Positions 43,005 to 51,588 of a DNA stretch of 64,000 bases are shown here, piece after piece. Where the stretch lies: assembly GCA_913030605.1 (NCBI GenBank), contig CAJWEZ010000006.1, positions 30,639-94,638 on the forward strand. The letters run 5' to 3'. A program made the translations under genes and the position numbers. This DNA comes from an uncultured Spirochaeta sp. GTDB lineage: Bacteria; Spirochaetota; Spirochaetia; DSM-27196; Alkalispirochaetaceae. The notes below the pieces were generated by a model. That model ran no database searches. It saw only the letters and a program-made list of their open reading frames with translations, and was not told where the DNA came from. The stretch's first letter is position 1. The number at the start of each line of letters is the position of its first letter.

Positions 43005-44084
43005 ATGAGCACGTACAAAAGCGCTCTCCATCATATGGCGATGACCACCGCCACGGACTATTGGAACGACTCGTGTAACACAGACGAACTGGCGTACGGC
43101 CTGGAGCACGGAGCCGTCGGTGCCACCAGCAATCCAACGATTGTGCACACGGTGATGAAGCAGCAGATCGACGTGTGGCAACCGCGCCTGCGCGAACTGA
43201 TTGCGGAGATGCCCACCGCCACTGAAGAAGATCTGGCGTGGAAGATAGCCGAAGAGATCACGCTGAAGGCCGCCACGATGCTGATGCCGCTGTTCGAGGA
43301 AAACGGGCGGACGGCGGGACGGATCGCTATCCAGACCAACCCGACCTTCTTTCGGAACGCCGATCGAATCGTCCAGCAGGGGCTCCATTTTCACAACCTG
43401 GCCCCCAACCTCACGATCAAGCTCCCCGTCACGGCGGCGGGACTGACCGCGCTCGAGGAGTTGACCGCGCACGGCGTCAGCACGACCGCCACCGTGTCGT
43501 TTACGGTTCCCCAGGTTATCGCTGCGGCTGAGGCGTTTGAACGGGGCCTCAAGCGACGCGAGAAGGAAGGGAAGTCGACCGAAGCGATCTCCTGCAACGC
43601 GGTAATCATGGTGGGACGGCTGGACGACTGGCTGAAAGTTGTCACCGCCAAACAGGGCGTCACGATCCGGCCGGATGCGGTCGAGTGGGCCGGCGTGGCG
43701 GCCATGAAGCGCGCGTATTCGATCTTCCAGGAGCGCGGCTATCGGGCGCGTTTGATGGCGGCCGCGTATCGCAACCATTATCACTGGTCGGAACTGATCG
43801 GTGGCGATCTCGTCGTGACGATTCCCTACAAATGGGCGCGGCGGTTTAACGCGTCGGATATCACCGTAGCCGACCGAATCGACCGCCCCGTTGATCCGGA
43901 GATCATCGAAACGCTGAACAGAAACTTCGAGGACTTTCGCCGCGCCTACGAACCCGACGGGATGGAGCCGAGTGAGTTCGAAGCGTTTGGCTCGACGGCG
44001 CGCACCCTTCGAACGTTCATCAAGAGTTACGCGGATCTCCTCGCCACGGTACGCGACGAGATGGTGCCCGACCCGGATCGTTGA
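43005..44084 (+). CDS. Transaldolase-family protein
   Basis: A 359-residue class I aldolase of the transaldolase family. GATSNPTIV and LTIKLPVTAAGLTALEEL match the core; the predicted Schiff-base Lys is Lys-139, followed by THGVSTTATVSFTVPQV-like strand residues (ATVSFTVPQVIAAAEAF). A three-carbon ketol unit would be transferred, or a ketose phosphate cleaved. It is longer than the small transaldolases and close to neither TalA nor FSA in every motif, so its substrate may not be the usual sedoheptulose phosphate. It lies in the box regulon with a transketolase. Confidence 0.86.
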   Translation: MSTYKSALHHMAMTTATDYWNDSCNTDELAYGLEHGAVGATSNPTIVHTVMKQQIDVWQPRLRELIAEMPTATEEDLAWKIAEEITLKAATMLMPLFEENGRTAGRIAIQTNPTFFRNADRIVQQGLHFHNLAPNLTIKLPVTAAGLTALEELTAHGVSTTATVSFTVPQVIAAAEAFERGLKRREKEGKSTEAISCNAVIMVGRLDDWLKVVTAKQGVTIRPDAVEWAGVAAMKRAYSIFQERGYRARLMAAAYRNHYHWSELIGGDLVVTIPYKWARRFNASDITVADRIDRPVDPEIIETLNRNFEDFRRAYEPDGMEPSEFEAFGSTARTLRTFIKSYADLLATVRDEMVPDPDR

Positions 44085-44119
44085 CGCGATCACCGGGGGC
44101 GGCGCGAGAAACTGGAACG

Positions 44120-44167
44120 TTGACAGCTGGAAATCCGGTGTGATACGGTTTATGATCGATTATCGAT
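44120..44167 (+). promoter_or_regulatory. Promoter and box 5: ATCGATTATCGAT
   Basis: TTGACA (44120-44125) with a plausible TACGGT (44144-44149, 18-bp spacer). The exact operator box is 44155-44167, at the predicted start of transcription, 33 bp before the cupin ATG. Confidence 0.75.
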
Positions 44168-44200
44168 AATGTATTGAGCGCCTACTGTGGAGGATACGGA

Positions 44201-44587
44201 ATGACGATTGTGCATGAATCGGAAGTGAAGGAAGAACGTGTGCCCGGTCGGTTCATCCGGTGGATCGCCGACGAGACGACGCTTCAGCCGAAGCACCTGT
44301 CGAGTTGTGTGATCCGGGTGGTCCCGGGCGAGACCGTTCAACCGGCGCACGCTCACCCGGAGGGCGAAGAGCTGATTTATTTCATCAGCGGGACCGGTCA
44401 GGTGTGGATCGACGGCGAAATCGGTGATGTCCGGCCGGGCTCGGTGGTTCTCTTCGAGCAGGGCAAAGTACACATGGTACGAAACACCTGTGATGAGGAG
44501 ATGAAAGTCGTGTGTTTCTTTGCCCCGCCCACGGGCCTCGCCAACTACGAGATGCACGAGGACGTTGAGTTCGTGGCAACCAGATGA
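44201..44587 (+). CDS. Cupin-domain protein
   Basis: A 128-residue single-cupin protein. The metal-site motifs are AHAHPEGEELIYFISGTG (H-x-H...E) and the second cupin motif GSVVLFEQGKVHMVRN (His). Probably a metal-dependent isomerase, epimerase or dioxygenase-like enzyme acting on a sugar or acid. The ATG at 44201 follows GGAGGA. It is first in a four-gene unit with an SMP-30-like lactonase, a zinc alcohol dehydrogenase and an HPr-kinase-like protein. Confidence 0.83.
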   Translation: MTIVHESEVKEERVPGRFIRWIADETTLQPKHLSSCVIRVVPGETVQPAHAHPEGEELIYFISGTGQVWIDGEIGDVRPGSVVLFEQGKVHMVRNTCDEEMKVVCFFAPPTGLANYEMHEDVEFVATR

Positions 44588-44608
44588 CCGTGGGCAGGGA
44601 GGTGTCGG

Positions 44609-45631
44609 ATGGCAAGAAACCCGATTAAGGACTTCTCGATTGACAGGGAACAGATAACCTATGTCGGTCACGACCTGCAGCGCCCGGAATGCATTCTCGC
44701 GGAGCGGAACGGAACGTTGTGGTCCGCCGACGCCCGCGGTGGCGTCGTCAGAATCGATCCCGACGGACGTCAGAAGATCGTTACCCAGAAACTGTCGGAG
44801 GATTTCGGCGTTGATTCCGACGAGGTCTCCCGGTTCACCGCCGGGACGCTTCCGAACGGTCTGGCGTTCGATCGAAACGGGGACATCCTGATCTCCAACT
44901 TCGGGACCGACCGTCTGGAGCGGATGAAACGCACCGGCGAGACGGAAGTGCTCTTCGACACGATCGACGGCACACCGATCGGAAAGGTCAACTTCGTGCT
45001 TCGTGATTCCCGGGATCGTTTGTGGATCACGGTAACCACCAAGGTCAAGAACTGGATCGACGCCCTGGTGCCGGATCTGGCGGACGGATACATCGCGCGT
45101 TACGACGAGCGGGGGATCCATATCGTCGCCGACGGGCTGCACTTCACGAACGAGGTGCGGATGGATGAGAAGGAGGAGTTTCTCTATGTGGTGCAGACCA
45201 CCGGAGGAAACGTACTCCGGTACCGCGTCAGCCCGGACGGAGACCTGTCGGGGCGCGAAGTGTACGGCCCCAGCCGCCTCGGTCCCGGGGCGTATCCGGA
45301 TGGTATCGCGTTTGACAGCTACGGCAATCTGTGGGGAACCACCGTCTATTCCGACACGCTGTTCGTGATCACTCCTGACGGCGAACACATCGTCCTGTTG
45401 GACGAGGGTGATCCGGAGAAGGTCAAGGCGCTGGACGAGGCGTTCTTCGAAAAACGCGTCACCCCCGAGATACTCTTCGAGACGGGGCGCGGCATCGCGC
45501 CGTGGATGGCGAGCGTTACGTTCGGAGGCCCCGATCTCCGCACGGTCCATATCGGTTCTTTGAAGGGCACCACGATCCCGACGTTCCGGTCGCCGATCGC
45601 CGGGTTGCCGATGGTTCACTGGAACGACTGA
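44609..45631 (+). CDS. SMP-30/gluconolactonase-like protein
   Basis: A 340-residue six-bladed beta-propeller of the SMP-30/gluconolactonase/LRE family. Visible: RPECILAERNGTLWSADARG, GTLPNGLAFDRNGDILISNF, LHFTNEVRMDEKEEFLYVV and GAYPDGIAFDSYGNLWG, which carry the Glu, Asn and Asp metal ligands. Lactonases of this family open sugar-acid lactones; so the pathway likely includes an aldonolactone-like intermediate, made by the alcohol dehydrogenase or the molybdenum hydroxylase. Confidence 0.86.
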   Translation: MARNPIKDFSIDREQITYVGHDLQRPECILAERNGTLWSADARGGVVRIDPDGRQKIVTQKLSEDFGVDSDEVSRFTAGTLPNGLAFDRNGDILISNFGTDRLERMKRTGETEVLFDTIDGTPIGKVNFVLRDSRDRLWITVTTKVKNWIDALVPDLADGYIARYDERGIHIVADGLHFTNEVRMDEKEEFLYVVQTTGGNVLRYRVSPDGDLSGREVYGPSRLGPGAYPDGIAFDSYGNLWGTTVYSDTLFVITPDGEHIVLLDEGDPEKVKALDEAFFEKRVTPEILFETGRGIAPWMASVTFGGPDLRTVHIGSLKGTTIPTFRSPIAGLPMVHWND

Positions 45632-45646
45632 CAACAAGGAGCAGCG

Positions 45647-46717
45647 ATGATTCCAGCAACGATGCAGGCTATTCAGTTGGATGGGCCGCGAAAGATTCGG
45701 CTCGTCGAGGTTCCGGTTCCAAAACCGGGGCCGTTCGAGGTGCTGTGCCGCGTGGAAACCACAACGATTTGCGGTACCGACCCGCACATCATCAACGGAG
45801 ACTTTCCGGGGTTCTGGCCCCCGGCGTTTCCGTTCATTCCGGGCCACGAGTGGGCCGGCGTGGTGGTTGAATCGAACGAAATATCGGAGGGCTTCGGGTA
45901 TTCGGTCGGCGATCGCGTGTGCGGGATCAGCCACTCCGGGTGCGGGTACTGCGAGATGTGCCTTTCCGGTCGCTACAATCTGTGCCTCAACTACGGCCGG
46001 GAAGACCTGGGACACCATCAGTACGGGCATACCACGCAGGGCGCCTACGCCCAGTACATGCTGACAACGATCAAGGCGATCGACCACATCCCGGATGAGA
46101 TGGATTTCAACGTGGCGGCGATGATGGACCCGCTCAGCATTGCCCTCCACATGGTGCAGCGATCCGGCCTGAAGGCGGGCGAAGATATCCTCATTAACGG
46201 CACGGGGCCACAGGGCTTGTTCAGCATCGTGCTTGCGCGTCACATGGGTGCCGGAAAGGTGATCGCCAGCGGGAGCGGGTTTCGTCTCAAGGTGGCGGAA
46301 CGTCTCGGAGCGATCCCGATCGATTACCGCACGGAAGACGTGGTGGAGCGCACGCGGGAACTCACCGGTGGGCGTGGCGCCAAACGGGTCCTTGAGTGTG
46401 CCGGAACGCCGGCGGGGATACGCAACGCGATCGACGCCGTCGCCAAGGGCGGGCGCGTCTCGATGGTCGGGATTCCGCCGGAAGGGGACGTCGTGTTGCC
46501 GGTGAAACGAATCGTCCTGGAGGAGATCGACGTCGTCGGTGACCGGGCCAACCCCAACACACTCCGCCAGGCGATCTCCCTGACCCAGGAGAACGATCTG
46601 GACCTGGCCCGGTTCGTGACCCACGAGTTTCCACTCCGCGAGTTTGAGAAGGGGCTGGATATCTTTGAAAACCGCAGGGAGAACTCTCTCAAGGTGGCGA
46701 TAAAACCGAATCTGTAG
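45647..46717 (+). CDS. Zinc-dependent medium-chain alcohol dehydrogenase
   Basis: A 356-residue MDR dehydrogenase. Catalytic zinc ligands are in TTICGTDPHI and GHEWAG; the structural zinc Cys are in GCGYCEMCLSGRYNLC. The Rossmann loop is GTGPQGLFSIVLA, giving NAD(P)-dependent oxidation of a secondary alcohol or polyol, as in sorbitol- or threonine-type dehydrogenases. The ATG at 45647 follows AAGGAG; it lies 15 bp after the SMP-30 gene, so the two are co-transcribed. Confidence 0.9.
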   Translation: MIPATMQAIQLDGPRKIRLVEVPVPKPGPFEVLCRVETTTICGTDPHIINGDFPGFWPPAFPFIPGHEWAGVVVESNEISEGFGYSVGDRVCGISHSGCGYCEMCLSGRYNLCLNYGREDLGHHQYGHTTQGAYAQYMLTTIKAIDHIPDEMDFNVAAMMDPLSIALHMVQRSGLKAGEDILINGTGPQGLFSIVLARHMGAGKVIASGSGFRLKVAERLGAIPIDYRTEDVVERTRELTGGRGAKRVLECAGTPAGIRNAIDAVAKGGRVSMVGIPPEGDVVLPVKRIVLEEIDVVGDRANPNTLRQAISLTQENDLDLARFVTHEFPLREFEKGLDIFENRRENSLKVAIKPNL

Positions 46718-46724
46718 CGTGCGG

Positions 46725-46762
46725 TGTGATCGAGCGAACACGATGTGATCGAGCAAACACAA
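46725..46762 (+). repeat. 19-bp tandem direct repeat before the HPr-kinase-like gene
   Basis: TGTGATCGAGCGAACACGA (46725-46743) is followed directly by a second copy (46744-46762) with two changes. The TGTGATC...AACAC core looks like a protein-binding half-site array. It sits between the alcohol dehydrogenase stop and the next gene, 52 bp before its start. Confidence 0.75.
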
Positions 46763-46814
46763 TGAGAGGCGATGGGCAACCAGTCGCTTCCGAAATCAAC
46801 AAGAGGAGAACGGT

Positions 46815-47723
46815 ATGGCAGAGTTTCGACAGGAGATATTCAGCGGTGCGGGTGTGCTGCGAGTCGACGTCATCGAGAACGAGCCCGGACGCGAGCAGAT
46901 TCTCGATGAGATGACCTTCCTGAACTATCGATTGGCGGAGGTGCAGTTTCGATCGAAGATCAAGAAGGCCCGCCCCGACGTGATCTGGAATCGTGAAAAG
47001 GACACCAAGGCGATTCGGTACGACGACGGTCAGCTCTTCCTCGACGGTGAGTGGGAGCAGGGCGAGCTCAACAAGATCATGGTCGCGATGCTGGCGTACC
47101 AGATGGATGCCGTGGGGCTGCATCCGTGGCATTCGTCCGCAGTGCGCTTCAAAGACCGGACGATCCTGTTTCTCGGGGGCGAAAACAACCACGGAAAGAG
47201 CATGGGACAGATCGAGGGATGTCGGCGCGGAGGACAGGTTGTCTCCACCGAAACGACGGTCACCGACGACGATGGGATCGTGGTTGCCGGGTCGAAGAGC
47301 GTATACATCCGGGTACGGGCGAAAGGGACCGAACGGGCCGACCTCCCGAGCCAGGACGAAGGTGTCGCCAAGTTCTTCGAAAAAGAGCCTGAGTTCATCA
47401 ACTACAACGAGCCCAAACCGGTGGATCTGGTGATCATGCCCGGCATGGACGGACACTTCGACACCAAGGTGGTGAAGATGGGGGACTTCGAGAAGGAGTA
47501 CCAATCCTACCACTCGGTGATGAACTACTTCGGTCTGAATCAACTCCTGTCACCGGGCGGTCTGGTGATGCCGGTGGTGGACACGGACGAAAAACGCGCA
47601 GCGCGTGGTGACTTCATCCATCGCTTCGTTCAGGGAAAGCCGTACTACATGGTGCGCGCGGCCACGCCCCGGTTGATGTGGGACGAGGTGGAGAAGATTC
47701 TCGCCAAGGAGAACCTCGCATAG
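46815..47723 (+). CDS. HPr kinase-like P-loop protein
   Basis: A 302-residue protein. Residues about 96-165 show the HPr kinase/PEP carboxykinase-like P-loop fold: LHPWHSSAVRFKDRTILFLG, P-loop GGENNHGKSMGQIEGCRRGG (G-x4-GKS) and an acidic stretch TETTVTDDDGIVV where HprK has its D-D catalytic pair. No PTS genes are in the window. Related members phosphorylate small molecules or proteins; here it probably acts on a pathway intermediate or on the swivel-domain protein encoded 336 bp downstream. Function not known; the assignment to the superfamily is by motif. Confidence 0.68.
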   Translation: MAEFRQEIFSGAGVLRVDVIENEPGREQILDEMTFLNYRLAEVQFRSKIKKARPDVIWNREKDTKAIRYDDGQLFLDGEWEQGELNKIMVAMLAYQMDAVGLHPWHSSAVRFKDRTILFLGGENNHGKSMGQIEGCRRGGQVVSTETTVTDDDGIVVAGSKSVYIRVRAKGTERADLPSQDEGVAKFFEKEPEFINYNEPKPVDLVIMPGMDGHFDTKVVKMGDFEKEYQSYHSVMNYFGLNQLLSPGGLVMPVVDTDEKRAARGDFIHRFVQGKPYYMVRAATPRLMWDEVEKILAKENLA

Positions 47724-47744
47724 GTCGCTGACCCATTCTTTCCC

Positions 47745-47776
47745 GCCGCCGTGGAGACGTGTCGCTCCACGGTGGC
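47745..47776 (+). terminator. Strong hairpin after the HPr-kinase-like gene
   Basis: A 12-bp stem with one G-U pair (47745-47756 and 47765-47776; GTGGAG pairs with CTCCAC) and an 8-nt loop. No T-run follows, so it may be a rho-dependent or stabilising structure. The remaining sequence to 47987 contains no gene I can support. Confidence 0.45.
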
Positions 47777-47987
47777 CTGCACTTTGGGTGGTTCGTAATC
47801 ACAGCGAACACTCGAGAGGGCCGCGGTCCCTGCGAACGGCTGCCGCTCGAGCTGTCCGGTACCGATTCAGCCGACCCACACACACGCGCCGGGACCCGCT
47901 GCAGAACGCAGCACCGCTCTCGGCGTCCCGGTTCGCGCATGCGCGACCCCGGCGGCCGACCGCCAGGGCAAAACCGAAACCTTTTTC

Positions 47988-48037
47988 TTGACAACCGGCC
48001 AGTATCGCTTGATGATTAACGAAAATCGATTATCGAT
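47988..48037 (+). promoter_or_regulatory. Promoter and box 6: ATCGATTATCGAT
   Basis: TTGACA (47988-47993), 17-bp spacer, GATGAT (48011-48016), then the exact operator at 48025-48037, right at the expected start of transcription and 21 bp before the ATG at 48059. Confidence 0.8.
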
Positions 48038-48058
48038 AATTTTCCGAGTGGAGGCGGT

Positions 48059-49741
48059 ATGGTACACGACGATTCCAAAGTGCTCGCCGAATTTTTCGGC
48101 GACGAGAGCTTTCCGGTGACCTGGGAGAACGAAGACGACAAAAAGTTGTTCTGGTTCTGGGACGACAACCATGTGCCGTTCCCGGTTTCTCCCATGTATT
48201 TCAGCCTGGACGGGTGGTGGGGACCCACGTGCGAATACCTGTTCAAGCGTTTTGACATCGACACGGGTGTTCGATGGGAGGGGAAACGGTTCAACGGGTA
48301 TCTGTACACGGCGATCGAGCCGCGGAAGAAGCAGGATGCCGCCGAAGCCGCAAAATACTACTACTGGGTCATTGGCACCTACGCCAACAACTTCATGGGG
48401 TGGTGGGAAAACCGGTACCTCCCGGAAGTGTTCCGTAACTTCGAATACATCGACACCTTCGACGCGAAGAACGCCTCCCTGCAGGAACTGATGATCTATC
48501 TGGAAGAGGCGATTGACATTCAGGAGCGCCACTTCCGGCTGCACTGGATCCTCAACTGGGCGCAGTTCGCCGCGTCTGTGGGCTTCGTCAGCACCGTCAA
48601 GGAGTTTATTCCGGACGTCGACGACGGGCTTCTCGGAAAGGTCAACGTCAGTCGAAAAGACCGGAACTGGGACAGCCTGAAGGCTCTGTGGCAGCTCAAG
48701 GAGAAGGTCAAGAAAGACCCCGATCTCTCGAAGATATTCAAGGAAGCGAAAAACGTCGCCGACACCGAAGCGCTGCTGAAGAAGACGGCCAAGGGCGAAG
48801 CGTTTGTAAAAGACGTTCTCGCCTACGCGAAGGAGTTCGGCTACAAGGCGATCTACACCCACGAATACACCTTCCCCCTGTACATCGAGGACCAGACCCC
48901 GATCTACGATCAGATCAAGACGTACCTCGATTCCGACTTCGACTACAACGCGGTATACGACCGGTCGATCAAGGAACAGGACGACGCGATCGCGTGGCTG
49001 CGCGACAAGATTTCCGGGCGATCGGAAGAGGACAAGAAGCGCTTCGAGGAGGCGCTGGACCTTCATCTGAAGATGTTCCCGCTCACTCCCGACCACCACT
49101 TCTACTTTGACCAGGGAACGTTCGCCCGCATGCGGCTGGTCCTCCTGCGCGTCGCCGACAAGATGGTTGCCGAGGGGCTCCTCGACGATCGCGAAGACAT
49201 CATGATGCTGGAGTACGAGCAGTTGCGCCGCTACGTCGGCGACCCCGAGAATTACCCCGGTCGCAAGCTCATCGCAGACGCCAAGGCGTCGATCGAGGAG
49301 GCGAAGAAGATCAAACCCCGTGACTGGGTGGGGACCGTTACGCAGTGGAACATGTACGAGGAACCGTACCACTCGCTGTGGGGATACCCGGAGAAGTTCG
49401 AGCGCGGCCAGAAGGGCGATTCCCGCAAGATCGAGGGGATCGGCGCTTCGCCCGGCGTCGTTGAGGGTTCCGCACGAATCGTGAAGAGCCCCGCGGAGTT
49501 CGATTCGGTCGAACAAGGTGAGATCATGGTCTGTATCATGACCAACCCGGCCTGGGTCGTTGTGTTCAGCAAGATCGCGGCGGTGGTGACCGATTCCGGT
49601 GGTACGCTGTCGCATTCGGCGGTCGTGGCCCGTGAGTTTATGATCCCGGGTGTTGTCGGAACCGGCAATGCGACCCGTGAGATCAGGACCGGCGACCGCA
49701 TCCGCGTCGATGGAAACACCGGCGAGGTGACGATCCTGTAG
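48059..49741 (+). CDS. Large protein with C-terminal PEP-utiliser swivel domain
   Basis: A 560-residue protein. The last 100 residues are a phosphohistidine swivel domain of the PEP-utilising enzymes: GIGASPGVVEGSARIV, then GGTLSHSAVVAREFMIPGV with the phospho-accepting His, then GDRIRVDGNTGEVTIL. The first 450 residues are rich in Trp, Tyr and charged residues and match no domain I recognise (FWFWDDNHVPFPVSPMYFSL). The swivel at the C terminus is as in phenylphosphate synthase subunit 1 and rifampicin phosphotransferase, where a His shuttles phosphate to a small molecule. I infer that the N-terminal region binds the substrate. A terminator follows. Confidence 0.75.
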   Translation: MVHDDSKVLAEFFGDESFPVTWENEDDKKLFWFWDDNHVPFPVSPMYFSLDGWWGPTCEYLFKRFDIDTGVRWEGKRFNGYLYTAIEPRKKQDAAEAAKYYYWVIGTYANNFMGWWENRYLPEVFRNFEYIDTFDAKNASLQELMIYLEEAIDIQERHFRLHWILNWAQFAASVGFVSTVKEFIPDVDDGLLGKVNVSRKDRNWDSLKALWQLKEKVKKDPDLSKIFKEAKNVADTEALLKKTAKGEAFVKDVLAYAKEFGYKAIYTHEYTFPLYIEDQTPIYDQIKTYLDSDFDYNAVYDRSIKEQDDAIAWLRDKISGRSEEDKKRFEEALDLHLKMFPLTPDHHFYFDQGTFARMRLVLLRVADKMVAEGLLDDREDIMMLEYEQLRRYVGDPENYPGRKLIADAKASIEEAKKIKPRDWVGTVTQWNMYEEPYHSLWGYPEKFERGQKGDSRKIEGIGASPGVVEGSARIVKSPAEFDSVEQGEIMVCIMTNPAWVVVFSKIAAVVTDSGGTLSHSAVVAREFMIPGVVGTGNATREIRTGDRIRVDGNTGEVTIL

Positions 49742-49763
49742 CGCTGAGCAATACCCCATCGTG

Positions 49764-49806
49764 CGGCCGATGATGCGTACTCCGTATCATCGGCCGTGTT
49801 TTTTGG
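49764..49806 (+). terminator. Rho-independent terminator
   Basis: An 11-bp perfect stem, CGGCCGATGAT (49764-49774) and ATCATCGGCCG (49786-49796), followed by TGTTTTTTGG. It ends the swivel-domain gene. Confidence 0.92.
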
Positions 49807-49942
49807 GGCAGTCTCGGATGATGAGACGGCGAGTCACTTGGAAGTGAGCCCATTGTTGACTATTATTATGAGCACCCGGTGTTCGTTCTAATACGCACAA
49901 CGGTGTTCTTGAAGATGATGAAACGTCGGGAGGCACGTGCTC

Positions 49943-50629
49943 ATGTCAGGTAAAACCCGAGAACGCAAGGTCGTTCGCACAGTCCTGAGCGAACAGATCA
50001 AAGAACAGATAATCGAAGACATCTACTACCACAAGTACGGTCCCGGTGACAAACTCGGCGAAAACACGCTTGCCAAAGAGATGAACGTCAGCCAGAGCAC
50101 CGTTCGGGAGGCACTCCGCAGCCTGATCGCGATGGGCTTTCTCGAGGGGAAACCGTTCAAGGGAATCACCGTCCGGTCTTTGTCCAAAACCGATCTGTGG
50201 GAAGTGTACCTGGTACGGGCGGCGCTCGAATCACTGGCTGCCGAACTCGCGGCGCCGCGCATCACCGACGAGGAACTCGAGGAACTCGACCGGCTCGTGG
50301 AGGAGATGATTGCCGCCGGATCCAGGGGCGACGTCCAACAGCGGGCTCGAATCAATATCGATTTTCACGAAGCGATGATCCGTGCCTCCGGGAACCGACT
50401 CCTCGCGCATCTGTATCGCTCGATGCAGTTCGCCTCGTGGTCGATGATGAGCGCGAACGTTTCCGGGATGGACGGGGTTGAGATCGCGTCCCGGCACCGT
50501 CTGCTTGTGGACGCGCTGCGTTCGCGGGATCCGCAAAAGGCTCGCGAGGCGGTTCGCGAGCACATAGAGAATACGGGAAAACCGGTCGTCGAGCACTTCG
50601 ACGACGCCGGATCCGGAGAAGAATCATAG
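49943..50629 (+). CDS. GntR-family regulator with FCD ligand domain
   Basis: A 228-residue FadR-subfamily regulator. The N-terminal winged helix (LSEQIKEQIIEDIYYHKYGP, TLAKEMNVSQSTVREALRSL) precedes an FCD-type all-helical effector domain (NIDFHEAMIRASGN, HRLLVDALRSRDPQKAREAV). FCD domains bind small carboxylates, often with a metal. I start at the ATG at 49943 because GGGAGG lies 9 nt upstream. It lies in the middle of the box regulon and is the only pathway-type repressor in it, so it is the best candidate to bind ATCGATWATCGAT. No box precedes its own gene. Confidence 0.88.
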   Translation: MSGKTRERKVVRTVLSEQIKEQIIEDIYYHKYGPGDKLGENTLAKEMNVSQSTVREALRSLIAMGFLEGKPFKGITVRSLSKTDLWEVYLVRAALESLAAELAAPRITDEELEELDRLVEEMIAAGSRGDVQQRARINIDFHEAMIRASGNRLLAHLYRSMQFASWSMMSANVSGMDGVEIASRHRLLVDALRSRDPQKAREAVREHIENTGKPVVEHFDDAGSGEES

Positions 50630-50648
50630 AACAACAACCGCCCCGCGC

Positions 50649-51314
50649 CTAGGGGCGATTCCATTCCTCGTAAAATCGCAACTCGTTTCGAAACGCCTCA
50701 GCCACGGCCTGCGTATCGGGTTCCGTACGGTCGGCGGCGAGGTCGCGGGCCGTCCGGGTGTAGAATTCGATTGCGTTGAGATGGGTCATGCCTTCTGCGA
50801 TGCCCGCCAGGGTGTGATACGGGGCCCGCCCTTTGAAGCCGTGTTCAACGTACACTTTCACCATCTGGATGAACCCAACCCAACCGAACTTGTCGAGTTG
50901 GTCGGCATCACACACGACCTGTTCTTCCAGCGTTTCCGGAAAGAACGAATAGCCGGGATACGCCCCCTTGTGTTTCATGATGCACTGTGCAATCGCCTCC
51001 CGATCGGCCGGCGTCCACTCCCCGAGGTGTTCGTAGCACCGTTCGGCCCCGTTGATCGGATGATTCGGCGGATCCTCCGGGTTGGTCACGTATCCCAGAT
51101 CGTGCAGGATCGTGGCGGCCATCACGATGGACATGTCCGCGTTCTCCGGCACGCCCACCGCAACCGAATTCAGGATTACCCGCTCAACGTGTTCCCAGTT
51201 GTGCGCGGCCCTGTCCATCGGTCGGAACAGCTCTCTGGCCGCGTGATACAGCCGCTCCATTCTTGGTTCGCTCAAGATCGTGTTGGCAATCTGATACGTG
51301 TTCTCGGCAGTCAT
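50649..51314 (-). CDS. HD-domain phosphohydrolase
   Basis: A 221-residue HD-domain protein. The metal site is seen as AAHNWEHVERV, ATILHDLGYV (the HD pair) and VVCDADQLDKFGW. HD proteins hydrolyse phosphoesters, including nucleotides and sugar phosphates. The ATG at 51314 follows GGGGAGAG. It faces away from the molybdenum-hydroxylase genes, 121 bp from box 7, which lies on the far side of its start; whether the box controls it is uncertain. It ends 20 bp from the GntR gene, tail to tail. Confidence 0.83.
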   Translation of the reverse strand: MTAENTYQIANTILSEPRMERLYHAARELFRPMDRAAHNWEHVERVILNSVAVGVPENADMSIVMAATILHDLGYVTNPEDPPNHPINGAERCYEHLGEWTPADREAIAQCIMKHKGAYPGYSFFPETLEEQVVCDADQLDKFGWVGFIQMVKVYVEHGFKGRAPYHTLAGIAEGMTHLNAIEFYTRTARDLAADRTEPDTQAVAEAFRNELRFYEEWNRP

Positions 51315-51405
51315 TCCATGCTCTCCCCGAGGTGTGTGCAGTGTGTCGGCATCCGGTACCCCGTTCTCATCGGTTTTCATCGTTGCCGTCAAAGGGCGAT
51401 TTCTG

Positions 51406-51447
51406 TTGACACCCCTCGACCTCGATGCTACGCTATCGATTATCGAT
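51406..51447 (+). promoter_or_regulatory. Promoter and box 7: ATCGATTATCGAT
   Basis: TTGACA (51406-51411), 17-bp spacer, TACGCT (51429-51434), then the exact operator directly after the -10 (51435-51447). This is the clearest of the boxes: a repressor bound here would cover the start of transcription of the molybdenum hydroxylase-transketolase operon. Confidence 0.88.
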
Positions 51448-51588
51448 AATTTGACGAGTTGGTGCAATCGCTTGAGACCGTCAGTGACGGAAGAAGACGG
51501 CGTGCGAGGACTGTGAAGACCGCCGGTTCGATCTTCGGCCGCGTAGCAGGTGCGATTGTCCGATGGATCGACGATACGGAGCATATGG

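Noticed and set aside
44150..46762. An 870-codon open frame on the minus strand opposite the cupin, SMP-30 and alcohol dehydrogenase genes
   Set aside because: It is antisense to three genes with clear family motifs, has no family motifs of its own and reflects the lack of stops in GC-rich DNA.
47867..49759. A 630-codon minus-strand frame opposite the swivel-domain gene
   Set aside because: It lies antisense to a gene with a clear domain, its own promoter and terminator; no motif is seen.
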